The translations under genes were made by a program, and so were the position numbers. A stretch of 64,000 nucleotides of DNA from Zhengitettix transpicula (lineage: Eukaryota > Arthropoda > Insecta > Orthoptera > Tetrigidae). This document shows, one piece after another, positions 31,109 to 41,889 of the stretch (positions are counted from its first letter, which is position 1; every line of letters begins with the position of its first letter). The stretch covers positions 72,526,509-72,590,508 of the forward strand of contig CM073594.1 of the NCBI GenBank assembly GCA_037074705.1, in the 5' to 3' direction. The notes beneath the pieces were generated by a model, which saw only the letters and a list, made by a program, of their open reading frames with translations, was not told the DNA's origin and ran no database searches.

Positions 31109-31215
31109 TTGGAATTGCCTTGAGAAAATTTTTTTTCGTAAATGAATAAATAATTAATTAGTCGCACATACCTCATATTTAACAATTATTGTACACCTGA
31201 AAAAGTCCAAAACTC
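31109..31215 (+). repeat. Direct repeat pair, member 1
   Basis: TTGGAATTGCCT, CGTAAATGAATAAATAATTAAT, CTCATATTTAACAATTA and GTACACC(T/G)GAA(A/T)AAGTC blocks are shared, in order, with 33229-33330. The right end reads CCTGAAAAAGTCC..GGGACGGTTTAC, which looks like a decayed relative of the CTGATGA..GGACGAAAC motif. Confidence 0.7.
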
Positions 31216-31570
31216 GGGACGGTTTACTTTTTATTGTAGGCCTGTTAATTAATTGCTTAGGCATTTATTCATTTATTTAGACTCACGGGGAGATTATTCA
31301 TGCACTGTAAGATCAACAAACGTAAGATAATTATAATTATTAAATAATAAAATGAATCAACATTCACTGAAATAAAATTCAGTAACTGATAATAGTCGTA
31401 ATCACTCTTAATTACACGATTAAATATATTTATTCAGATTATTTGACTATTTTTTTATCAAATATAGATTAACATTTTACTTATTCTTTTCTAAATTTAG
31501 GGATACTGGAAGGTTAAAAATTATTTTAAAGAACGTTAATTTAATATAATATAATGTAATATAATATAGA

Positions 31571-31908
31571 GAGTCGTAATCGATTAAGATCCTGGAATTT
31601 TACTCGATGTAGAGTTGCGTCCTATAGGGTTTAGCCCTGTTATTGATTCGTGTACGATTTTTACATGTCGAGGTTTAGAATCGTAATCAATTAAGTACTT
31701 GAATTGTTACTCGATGTAGAATTGCATTCAGGCAATGCCGTAGTTTCGCGTTGTAAATGATTCCTGTAGAATTTTAATTTGTATAGTTTTAGAGTCGACT
31801 ATATTCGTAATCGGTTAATTACTTTCATTGTTACAGGATAGACAATTATGAATCATGAGTTTTCCTCGAAAATAATTCCTGCAGATTTTTACTTTCGAGC
31901 GTTGTTAA
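31571..31908. repeat. Three-unit degenerate tandem array, period about 107-118 bp
   Basis: Units start at 31571, 31677 and 31791 with (A)GAGTCG or AGAATCGTAATC. They share TTACTCGATGTAGA(G/A)TTGC, GATTC(G/C)TGTA(C/G)(A/G)ATTTT and a TAGTTTTAGA-like end. The third unit has a small insertion. A SINE lies immediately after the array. Confidence 0.7.
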
Positions 31909-31913
31909 GATTT

Positions 31914-32108
31914 TTTTATTCATTTATTTACAGTCACATCAACATCAGAGGTTACTAGCGACTAATTAACGGAACTCATTTTGCCTTGTCGGGGAACTGA
32001 TTTGTCGAGAGTTTCTCTCACGCATTAAAACATCCATGCCCTCACCAGGATTCTAACCTCTGTGATACGAGGCAGTCACGCTGACCCCTACACCACAGGA
32101 GGTCGGCA
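31914..32108 (-). repeat. tRNA-Val-derived SINE, copy 2
   Basis: Same organisation and orientation as 27061-27237. The head shares CTCCTG(C/T)GGTGTAGGGGTCA and GCGTGACTGCCTC, followed by the body with CCCGACAAGG and an AAATAAATG tail. The B box has decayed here (GGTTAGAATCC) and there is a short insertion before the body. It is older or less constrained than copy 1. Confidence 0.78.
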
Positions 32109-32295
32109 GTTGATAAGATTGAATTAAATCAAGATCCATTTTTTTTAAAGAAATTTATTAGTTAACTTATTATCTGAGTTATTTTATCGTTGTGAATTAT
32201 ATAATGATTTTTAAACAGTGATATTTACATGAATGGTTTATCGTTGTGATTAATCTAGAATATAATTAGTTCTTAGTTCGTTAAGTTTAATATAT

Positions 32296-33214
32296 TGTAA
32301 TAATCAAAACGATAGGCTTAATTAAATTAAAAGATTATAAAGAAAATTAACAAACAAAATAATTTATTATTTATTTATTGGTGGCATCCAAAAATTAAAA
32401 CAATTACAATCAAATTATGATCTCTTATCTCAGGGTCTCCACTGGGTTTGATAATTAACAAAAAAAGTGATTTAATAAACTTATTAACAATTCAGTTTAA
32501 AATTTACCTAAAAACAATATATTGATAAATGAAATAAAGTTAAATGTAAAGAAATTAAACTTGAACGAAATGAAAGATGAACGAAATCTGACTTTTCCCT
32601 TTTAGTTATCGTTTACAAATATTATTATCAAAGTTTTGGTTACTCACATAATGTCCGACTGGTACCAGCATTCTTATGTAGCTTCAACACTTTAAATGCA
32701 AATTTTATAGCACTGATTCAAAATTTCCTCACAGATTTTACACATACGCTGTTGAAATGCACGTACTCAGCTCTCAGGAACCTCGGATGATCCTCTCCTT
32801 GGTCAGCTATCGGATGTCGGTTTCCCTCAATGCAAAATTGTTCAATTTTTATAATGAAGCAACCTTTGCTTCACCGTTGGCTAGTTGTTAGAAAATCTCT
32901 GTCCAACTATCTGCTTGCTTACTGGAACTCACGATTTGCAGATTTTAGACTTTTACTGTTTTATTTATCTATTTGTATCGAACTGCTATGGATCTCGGTG
33001 AAGATTTGTTTTAATGTCTCTCCTCTCGTGGCTGACCGTAGACTGAAGACTAAACTTTACTTTTGCGCGCTCAATCGCCATTTCGGCTCTTCAACAAAGC
33101 AACAGAGCTCAGCGGTATTGTCGCTTTTGGTCGCTCAAATACCACTACAATTCATTTATCAAAACAATTCAAATTATAACCAAACAATTAATAGCCTAAT
33201 TAACTATTGCTACA
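32296..33214 (-). mobile_element. LTR-like repeat, copy B (reverse orientation)
   Basis: Begins TGTAATAATCAAAACGATAG and ends TTGCTACA on the plus strand, flanked on both sides by ATAT, a candidate 4-bp target duplication. CTGGTACCAG lies at 32659-32668, and the reverse complement of a GTGAGT donor is at 32642-32647, 11 nt away. Other family blocks present are CTCAGGGTC..CTGGGTTTGATAAT, CGAAATCTGAC..TTATCGTTTACAA and a GCGCGCTCAA block. There is no coding capacity. Confidence 0.7.
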
Positions 33215-33228
33215 ATATTAATATTTAA

Positions 33229-33330
33229 TTTGGAATTGCCTACAGACAATTTTTGTTCGTAAATGAATAAATAATTAATAAGTCTCACGTATCTCATATT
33301 TAACAATTAACGTACACCGGAATAAGTCTT
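33229..33330 (+). repeat. Direct repeat pair, member 2
   Basis: Aligns with 31109-31215 in the same orientation, about 85 percent identical by eye. It begins 14 bp after the end of LTR-like copy B. Confidence 0.7.
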
Positions 33331-35070
33331 TATCTTTTCGGCATTCTTGCCGGGGGAGGTTGTTTGTGAAATTAATGGGTTAGGATGTAGGGTGCGTCTG
33401 CTCAGTTGGCTACTGTATGATTTTTTTTCTACTTATGCTATTGTGGGAATATTCAGGTCTGAGTGGATTCGGTGGTTGGGGAAATACCAAGGACAGTTCA
33501 TGATGTATCTTAGTATTCATTTTGAAAAGTTTTGATTTTATTAATGCGGCCCATATGTTACAGGTAGGTGATATTATAGCCGAAATTTTCTTTTGTGAAT
33601 ATATCGACTGGGAAAAAACTAATTGCACTTCCAACTAATTAATTATTTTTTTAAAAAAAATTACCCTCAAGATTTAAAGTTTATTTATTTTCGTAGCCAA
33701 CAATTTTCCATTCATACAGACTTTTAAGTTCAGACGTTTGAAATAGAAAATAAAATAGTTATTTTATTTTGTAAATTTGTGTTTTGTTTTTGGTAGGCCG
33801 TTACAGCTTTAAAACTGAATCTTCATAAAGCAATAAAGTTTATACTCGTTTAAGAAGCTTTATTATTATTATTTCCCGTTGAACTTCTTTCGATTGAATT
33901 AGTATTCTTAATTATTGCGTTAGTAAACAGTTAAGAGCATCGTAATTAATTTTGGTAGCTTGGTACGAGTTAATTTAAAATTAGATTCCACCGTGTTAAA
34001 TTTCTTCGTCAAGTTATCGATAGGAGATGCCAGGAAACGATGATTATTTAATTATATAATCGAAAATATCCTGGTCTTCTGACGAAAAGTAGAACGTGGT
34101 CGTGTCGACTTTCTTTTCAAAATTTTCTTTTTTTGATTGTATTGTGATTCCCAATTTAAGAGACGAATAAAATGATCAGATATTTACTTATTTTTGTATT
34201 TTTTAATCAGTTGATACAATCTTTTCAAACAAGTGTGCGATTGACATTTCAGTTGTGTAATCGTAAGCGATGGAATCATCACAAAGAATTTGGTGTTGCT
34301 AAATAATTCATTGCATTGCGTTTTATTAATAAACCTATGTTCTAATATTTTAATATATATCACTGACAAATTTTCGATGGTTTTTTTAGTTATAAAAAAT
34401 AAATATTCCATTTTGGATACCCGACAAATATTTTTTTATAAAAACTGTATACTTCCAAGTAATGGCAAGAATAAATTTTTTTTAGGTACGCTTGTATTAC
34501 AATTATGATCAGAATAAAGAAAATAAAAAGTCTAATAAACGTTGTTCGACAATTTATAAATTAATACGACGACTTATGGCCCCATTAGTTCAGAAAAATG
34601 TTAATTAGATGTGCTGATTTAATGAAGTACACCACAACGTTTCATCCCCTCTTTTTGACACTCTGAATGTGTTTCAATGTCGTAAATTCATTAGAAACTT
34701 CCTGGTTTTATATTGAAAGGTAAACACGTCCGGAAGAAATAAAAATTATCCCCAAAAAATTTCGACTGCTCAATTGTGAATGTAAATATAATTAATAATT
34801 TTCTAAATTGTTTAGTTTTGGAAATCTGGAGCTACTTTCGGTAATATTGTCACATTCATATGTACAATATTGACGATAGAAGTTCCAAAGAGGGAACGAC
34901 ATGACCCATTTTTTTATTTTGTTAATATATTCTATTTTTTATTATTTCAAGTGTATATATGTTTCTGGTAACATTTTGCGATAGTTTATTCATTTATTAA
35001 TTCAATTACCTCAGATAAATAATTGTTTTATTTGGTCGATTGAGAAGTAGGCATTATTCCTCTTTCCCTT
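33331..35070. other. AT-rich sequence, no gene recognised
   Basis: No frame above about 75 codons has supporting features. An AACGTTTCATCCCC segment near 34640 resembles the 3' part of the GAAACGTT motif group. Confidence 0.4.
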
Positions 35071-36439
35071 ATATTGTACAAGTGTCATGGAGGGGATGAG
35101 GGTGGGCAATCTAAGATGGATATTTGCGGTGAAGAAGCCGAGGGCAAGGTCGAAGCGTTCGATTTATCTGGTTCGGAACGCACCTCGCCTTGTTTTACGA
35201 GCCTCCGTAAACTGGTTGTGCGTACGTGTCGCAGATTCCAGCTGGAAAGCCTTAAATGGAGACCTTCGTCGCCACGTACCAAACCAAAACCTGATCTCCT
35301 GCTACGTATCCTTTCATTTTCAACGGTGATCCCTCTCGCAAAGAAGTGCAACTCGTCCGGGGGAAACCTTCTTCGATCTTTAAAAAAAAAAATTTCCCTG
35401 CGTCACTTGGAGTTTCTCACGAGACAAAGTCATCCACCAACGAACCAACCACAGGACGATCAACTTTCATTCCAAGTTTTTGATCCACCCTTCCCCAAAA
35501 TAAAAAAATGAATCGATTTCTCGTTCCACGTCATTTCAATGTACTGTTACGTGACCGTCGTAAATATAAAAAAATTAAATGCTTCTAAGGACTTTAAAAT
35601 TCCGACCATTGTGGTTGATTTACTCCAAAAGACACCGTCGGCTGTAACCTTACCAGGGGAAGGTAACATAAATAATTATTAATTGTAATAATAAATAATT
35701 GTTTATAAAATAATTAAAAACCGATAAGTGAGCGAGTTATCCTTTAGTAATTAGTCAGTTTTTTAGAAAATGCTTTCGGGATAGTCGCCATTGTCCATCT
35801 GCAAATAATTTACATTTTATACACAGTCGATTTCAAAAACTAACTGGAGCATCCAGATTATTTTACCTGGTTAACGTCCATCGACCAAATATTAAAATCA
35901 TATCAACATCCTGACTCAGTACCACTCCAGTCAAATATTACAATTTTACAATCTTTATAATAATTATTTTAATTATTTTTCATTTTGAATTAAACATTAT
36001 TTTACAATATTTTATAACTTACACATTATCAAGTCATATTATGGCAGTTATTTTTTGTATAAAAAGGTTATACAGGCAGGGTGTTCGTTTCAAACCTCCC
36101 ATATTTCATGGGCCCGGGAAAAAAAACTACAGTAGATATGATAATAAAATTGCACCATATGCCATAGCATCTCAAATAATTTATTCCAAAATTATCAGTA
36201 CACTTCTACATGAGAATCATTTGTGGCTCGAAGAATATCGAGTCTGTATTCAATTTCTTGCCATTTTCTTCGTAACAATACGCTGTAGCAAATTGTTGTC
36301 TTCATGGCTTGTCGTTCGGCATCAGACGTTGCAGAATTTTCACTTTGTAAGTATACAAACGAAGTTTCTGGTGTACTTACTACACGCGCTTACTAAACTG
36401 TGAAATGTGAACTATTGATATAAAAATTTTATATTCATT
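35071..36439. other. Unassigned; one 145-codon frame of doubtful status
   Basis: 35074-35511 (plus) is a GC-richer open frame of 145 codons starting MYKCHGGDEGGQSK, with overlapping frames on both strands. It has no recognisable domain or splice context and ends in AT-rich DNA. A second frame at 36041-36403 begins next to AGGCAGGGTGTTCGTTTC, a sequence reminiscent of DNA-transposon ends, and looks spurious. Confidence 0.25.
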
Positions 36440-37330
36440 GCTTTTTACCTACTTATGAAGTCATACCTGTCCGACGGATTGTTCCAAATAAAATATGGTC
36501 AATGCTATTCTATAATCTATCCAATTACTTCCGGTGTACCCCAGGGAAGTGTGTTGGGACCTATACTCTATCAATTACATACAGCCGACATCCCCACAAC
36601 AGCTGACACATACATAGGCACTTTTGCTGACGACACCGTCCTCCTATCTCAACATACCGACCCACACATGGCCGCCATAAACCTTCAAACCCATTTATCC
36701 CTCCTTGTAGTATGGCTCAATAAATGGCGGATCAAAGTCAATGAAGCGAAAATAACTCAATTCAACTTCACACTAAACCGTTCAGAATGTCCATCAGTGT
36801 CCCTAAATAATATAGAAATCCCACAATCAAACGAAGTTCGCTATCTGGGTCTAAATTTGGACAAGAAACTAACGTGGAAAAAACATATATTAAAAAAATG
36901 AAGGACTGAGAAAAATGTACTGGGCACTGGGGAGAAAATCGTGTTTATCGATTGAAAACAAAATCTTACTCTACAAAGCTATAATAAAACCAATTTGGAC
37001 ATATGGCATTGAGCTACGGGGCTGCTCTTGCAAATCCAACGTCAACATCATCCAACGATATCAATCTAAAACACTCAGAATGCTTGTAAATGCACCTTGG
37101 TACGTCAGCAATCGAACATTACATACGAACCTCGGAATGCCAACCGTTCAAGAAGAATGCACCAACCACTTCCTGAGTCACCAACTTCACCCAAACGAAC
37201 TAGCGTCCACCCTGCACAGAAGACTCCAGAACAAGAAATGGCCTAATGACCTGAAAGCAGTATAAGTTGACAATCCGGATAACGTCATTGGATGGGTATC
37301 CGCTCACGTTATTGTATTATTGTGTCATCA
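36440..37330 (+). pseudogene. 5'-truncated Jockey-type non-LTR retrotransposon (3' half of reverse transcriptase)
   Basis: The first frame (36455-36901) encodes KSYLSDGLFQIKYGQ, TSGVPQGSVLGPILYQLHTA, the catalytic GTFADDTVLLSQ block, then LNKWRIKVNEAK and VRYLGLNLDKKLTWKKHI. A frameshift at an A-run near 36893 breaks the frame. The second frame (36915-37265) continues MYWALGRKSCLSIENKILLY, KAIIKPIWTYGIEL and LRMLVNAPWYVSNRTLHTNL to a stop. The order and motifs are those of Jockey-clade RT C-termini. ORF1, endonuclease and the N-terminal RT are missing. The FADD residues are intact, so it is younger than the copy at 25380-26640. The 3' end is approximate. Confidence 0.9.
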
Positions 37331-39254
37331 CATTAACTCATGGAACATGTATTATATAGTTCTGATTGTTAATTTTCTAATAAAAAAAGGACAATCAGTG
37401 ATAATACTTGCAAAAGCAAGATGACTTGGTCCGATGTAAGTGATATGAAATATTGTAAAATATTTAGTAAAAAAGTTAAGCGCTGATTGTAAATGTGTAA
37501 CGATGACTTACCTTCGCTTAGGAGTAGTATTGTTTTGAACCCAAAATGGATCATTCGTATGAGTTTTTCCCTGTTTGCAATTTTTCTTCAACTTCAACTC
37601 TTCGTGCCAAAGTTTGGAATCACTTTCTTAACATTGTATTTGACCAGAAAATTGGAAAACTAATTCCCGGCGACTCATCCAACTAGCGCACGCAAGCTAT
37701 TTTCCGAAATTAATATTTAACTAACGTTGAGTATATTATTATTCCCATAGTGACGTCATCCTTGGTCTCGTGACGTTAGAAATTCGTCGACTTTGTTTCC
37801 TCTACAATCTCCCTGTATGCACCCTTTATTCAAATAGCTTACATACGTCTTTGAAAAATAAATGGGGTACGAAACAGAACGTACGGTAATAGTTGAATAT
37901 CACATCGCCTTCCAGTTATTTATTTTTACCCGTGTTGCCGAGCCTCGTTGGCTTGTATTTGTGATGAGAGCAGGGATTCAGGTGCTCGGGATAGGAACAG
38001 ACTGATTTCCCCGCCCGTCCATTTCGCTCTCCCTGTCTTTGTTCGTCGCTGAAACAAAACGGGCCGGGACAGTTGGCAGCCTGTAATTTGCAGTGCAGAC
38101 CCCCACCAATTGATTGGCAGGAAGCTTGGCCCCAGCTGCCCTATTAATATCCATAACGGCCTCGCCTCCCTTACAAACCTCGTGGACACAAACACAGACG
38201 CGCTTCCGGTCATCATCACCACTACCATCACCAGCAGCAGAGGCAAAAACAAATGTCTCGCTCAGCCTCCAGAGATACACCAGATCAATATTTAGTGCGT
38301 TTTATGAAAGAAAATTATTTTAAATTGCCACTAAATTCATTCTTTAAGACTTTTCTAGCCAAACAGGAGCTGCAAGGTTCCAGTCACCATGATAGTGTCA
38401 ATTATAAAGTATTAGAGCAAAACGAAGATAGAATTTATAATAATATTTTCATGGATACCTGTTATTTTAAATAGCCATAGAAGTCATAAAAAACAAATAT
38501 TATATAAAATATATCTGCAACACACTTCACATCAGATTACTGTAGGTCAATTACAGTTACCACCTCGCACAGTTAATTAATTCTCTCACAAATCAAATTG
38601 TGTACCACGCTTAATTATATACATTCCCAGAAATGTAAGAAAATCACTGTAAAAATGAAAAATCGATCAGTGCGTTCATTTTTCCACAGGTTCCTTATAG
38701 AAGAAAATTTCCCTGGTAGGTTTGCTTATTGACAGAATATTATTTTACAGCTGAATCTTTGTGTCTCACCTCCTTCATTAATTATTTCTTTTTCATTCTC
38801 AACTTTCTGACTCTCAACACAAGGGTGTAATTTTTGGAAGAAATATTTCTTGTATAATTTTTTTTTAAAAAAATCGTGACTTTCCAGTTAATTTTTAGTC
38901 AGTGGGGTTGGTCGTAATCGGGTAAAAGAACATGTTTTTAATTACAACTTACAGTCAAAATTCATAATAATACCTCATCATTGACAACAATTTTTTAAAA
39001 CTAGATTAATGGATCTGGAACTTTGTATTATCTATTTTATTTTACTCTTGTGTTCTTTTTTGCACCGTCTTTGACCCAAGAACGTAAACTCTGAGGGACG
39101 AATGATCTCTATATTCGACGTATGCATTGGAGTCTTGATGGATCGACTTTTCCAACCTATTTTTCCCGTCTTCTTCAACCCCGATGACCCCAGATGGTTT
39201 ATCTTTCCATTTCGGTCCATTTCGGATCATTCGCGGGATTTCAAATTGTGATAT
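37331..39254. other. No gene called; GC-richer block at 37.95-38.3 kb
   Basis: One TGACGTCA lies at 37751-37758. Between 37950 and 38300 composition is GC-richer with short overlapping frames on both strands, none recognised. The remainder is AT-rich. Confidence 0.35.
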
Positions 39255-39877
39255 TGTAATAATTTATATTGATAGCTTGCATCTTTTGACAATAATTCAT
39301 GATATTAATTATGTGGCGTTTTTAAATGAAAAGAACTATTACGTGAAAACTATTAAACAAGATTTATTAACAATTTTAAAACAAGTATTCAAATCACAAA
39401 ATATTTGGGATCTCAGGGTCTTGAACTGGGTTTGATAATGGCAGAATTTATATAATCAAAATCACAAAAATTACATTTGCTTTATATGGGAATCAATGCA
39501 TCTGAACAGTTTCTGCATTTTTGATATAACAGCGTACTGGTTACTGGAACACTTTCTCGTTCTTTAAATTAGACCTTTCAGTCTTCACCGCTGACTGACA
39601 AAGATTGTTCAAGTTTTCGTGAATTAGAATTTCATGGTCTTTACATCTCGCCGTTTACTGCCCAACTGTTCGTTCTTTTACTCTGTTCTACTTGCTGTCC
39701 GCTGCCCAACTGTTCATTCGTCTCGTAAATTTTGAGCGCGTAAAACCTTCTCGAGCGATCAACAATACTTTTTTTTGCATTGCCGGTTTGTTGCGGCGTC
39801 CGCTATATCCATCAATAATGAGTCCTCTACAATTCAACTTTTCAATTAGAACAATGCCTTAATTACCAATTACTACA
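39255..39877 (-). mobile_element. LTR-like repeat, copy C (reverse orientation, internally deleted)
   Basis: Starts TGTAATAATTTATATTGATAG and ends TTACTACA, with ATAT on both outer sides (39251-39254 and 39878-39881), a matching candidate 4-bp target duplication. It keeps GGATCTCAGGGTCTTGAACTGG followed by GTTTGATAATG, the TGAGCGCG block, and the CCTTAATTA..CTACA end. The CTGGTACCAG and splice-donor region is deleted. Confidence 0.65.
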
Positions 39878-40679
39878 ATATATTCCAGGGATCAGTTTAT
39901 GGCTATGGACGAGTTTCTCAGATCTGGGAGTGAGGCGGATTGGAAATTTGTCGTAACGTTGGCATTTGTAAAATATAAAACGGTCTGCTCGTTGACCTTT
40001 AACCTCATCGTCGAGCTCGTTTGAATGTGTTTTGAGGTAAATTGAGTGTCTGCCACGAGAGAGTTTGCAACCGCAGTTTCTGTAGAAGCCTAATTAATTG
40101 CCTTCCCATAGAAATGTCACTCGCCGGAACTTTCTCCTCCGTGGCTCCGAAAGAAACAACTCGTCCATTTTGCGTATAACAGGATTAGCTCCAGAGAATT
40201 TGCCCCCCCTCGTCTCCTCCTTCTATTTCCGAAGATGGAAGAAGACGTGTTTGTGAGATAAAACACTTTGAGCCAGTTTAAATTCCTGTCTCATGCGTCG
40301 GTTCTCGTTAAAATTCTTGAGGCAGTATGTACGATATATGCTCGCAGCGCCTCACATCAAGCGGTGGCGATATCTTACAGTACAAGCGCTCTTAAATCAA
40401 TTAAAGCCACGTTACCTCAACCTTCCTTTTCTCTCTGCTTTCTTTAATCCTTTTTTCCCCTGTCTTTCCTTTTTACAAAGAACCAGTAGCTCTTTTTTTT
40501 CTGCTGTATCAGTTTCCTGGTTCGGCGACGGTGACTCTCGTGATAAAATGAACGAGACCACCGTCATGGACTAAGGTTGGAGAGTGATCGACGACCCAAA
40601 AGCAACAGATTTTAAATATTATAAATAAATCATCGAGATAAAAGTCAGACAAATTGGAACTTTTACAATTAAATGAGAC
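39878..40679. other. No gene recognised
   Basis: Moderate GC with a short plus-strand frame (40293-40574) lacking recognisable features. Confidence 0.4.
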
Positions 40680-40930
40680 AACTAATGCAATTAAAGGAGT
40701 ACGACGTTTCGGCACTACTTTTGGCCCTCATCATTGGATACTATATTGATAAAAAAATTAATAAAAATGAGACCTAAATTATATCCTTGATATACAACAA
40801 AAAGCCACATTTCGATTAAAAAAGGTGCAAAATTCTATTATCAGGTTCCAAACTTATTTTACGATACATATGGCGTCTGACGAGGTTCCAAAATTGGGTC
40901 GAAACTTCGTACTCCTCTTATTATACTGTA
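40680..40930. mobile_element. Fold-back element whose arms carry hammerhead-like cores
   Basis: The minus strand of 40680-40734 and the plus strand of 40877-40930 align through TGA(T/C)GAGG..CCAAAA..G..CGAAAC(G/T)TCGTACTCCT. The right arm has a complete core match (CTGACGA at 40877-40883, 17-nt hairpin region, GAAAC at 40901-40905). The left arm has ATGATGA at 40728-40734 and GAAAC at 40706-40710. The spacer is about 140 bp. Confidence 0.6.
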
Positions 40931-41000
40931 ATTTATCTAATATTATTTTATCAATAAATAGTTCTCGGAATTCACACGGGTTTTGCATATATTTAGACGC

Positions 41001-41077
41001 AACGTTTCGGCGACTGAAAGCACTGTCGTCATCTTCTAGGTGAAGATGACGACAGTGCTTTCAGTCGTCGAAACGTT
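41001..41077. repeat. Near-perfect 77-bp palindrome containing GAAACGTT motifs
   Basis: Arms 41001-41036 and 41042-41077 are reverse complements at 35 of 36 positions, the remaining one being a G-T pair, around a 5-nt loop (TAGGT). Each arm reads GAAGATGACGACAGTG..CAGTCGTCGAAACGTT outward from the centre, a variant of the GATGA-hairpin-GAAAC signature with a GACGAC/GTCGTC inner stem. Confidence 0.95.
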
Positions 41078-41204
41078 TATTTATTTATTGAACAACTTCA
41101 CCGGGAAAGACTTATATCTTTGATTATTTTATCAAATTCCAATTTTTCTTTCTTTTATTGGACTGCTTATTTTATTTATACAAGTTGAGTTCTTTTCAAA
41201 GAGA

Positions 41205-41365
41205 AGAAGTTCTGGCCTCTCACCTTTAATATAATAGGAAAGGGTAGAGAAAAGGGGGGATGACGCGGCACCAATGGTTAGCTCTAGTTTAAGGAACCTA
41301 TCCACCTAAATATGTGATGCAGGGAAAACCTTGCATAAGTTAGCTCGGACTTTCGTTGATACTAT
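41205..41365 (+). repeat. GGGAAAACC-family repeat, partial copy 1
   Basis: Shares, in order, AGGAAAG..GGGTAGAG..AAGG, TAGTTTAAGGAACCTA, TGCAGGGAAAACC and GGTCGG-like blocks with 57196-57488, 59948-60119 and 60143-60458. The 3' part is missing. Confidence 0.5.
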
Positions 41366-41520
41366 AAGGCAAATTACAGCAACAGTTTTGATTTTTCAAA
41401 TTATTTTCATTATATAATTTGAATTGATTATGTTTATATTTTGCTTCAACAAGGGTCATAAAGAGTTTCTATTGTGTTCTATAGATTCAATCTAGGTTTC
41501 ATTTCAATTAATATAGTACC

Positions 41521-41548
41521 TGTCGACGTCTCCAAATTGGGTCGAAAC
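41521..41548 (+). other. Hammerhead-like motif, degraded
   Basis: TGTCGACGTCTCCAAATTGG followed by GTCGAAAC. The second half (CCAAATTGGGTCGAAACG) matches the arm at 40888-40906; the first half has lost CTGANGA. It is included because it extends the family. Confidence 0.3.
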
Positions 41549-41853
41549 GTTCTACTACATTTCTTTATATTTCCAGAAAATAAATACGTAGTTAAAAGTA
41601 CAGGAATTTCGGCCGGAGACTTTTCAGTAAAGTGAATTAAATAACCTAATAAACACTGAAGACTGTTTCTTCCTTTGGTAATCTGCGTTACATTTTACTA
41701 AATCAACTCCCAGTAGATGAAAAGTAATTCTCTAATTTAATTGCATTTAATTCAAATTTTTATGACTGATCTGTATATTTAATTTATACTTGACGCCAGA
41801 TAAATATCAAAATTTAAAAATAAATAGGTTTTAAACCTCGACAATGTTTGGAT

Positions 41854-41889
41854 GTTTCGCTCTCAAGGGTTTTCCGTTTTCCTCATCAA
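41854..41889 (-). other. Hammerhead-like motif, variant
   Basis: Minus strand TTGATGA, a 24-nt segment, then GAAAC. The first base of the core differs from CUGANGA and the intervening helix is weak. Confidence 0.25.
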
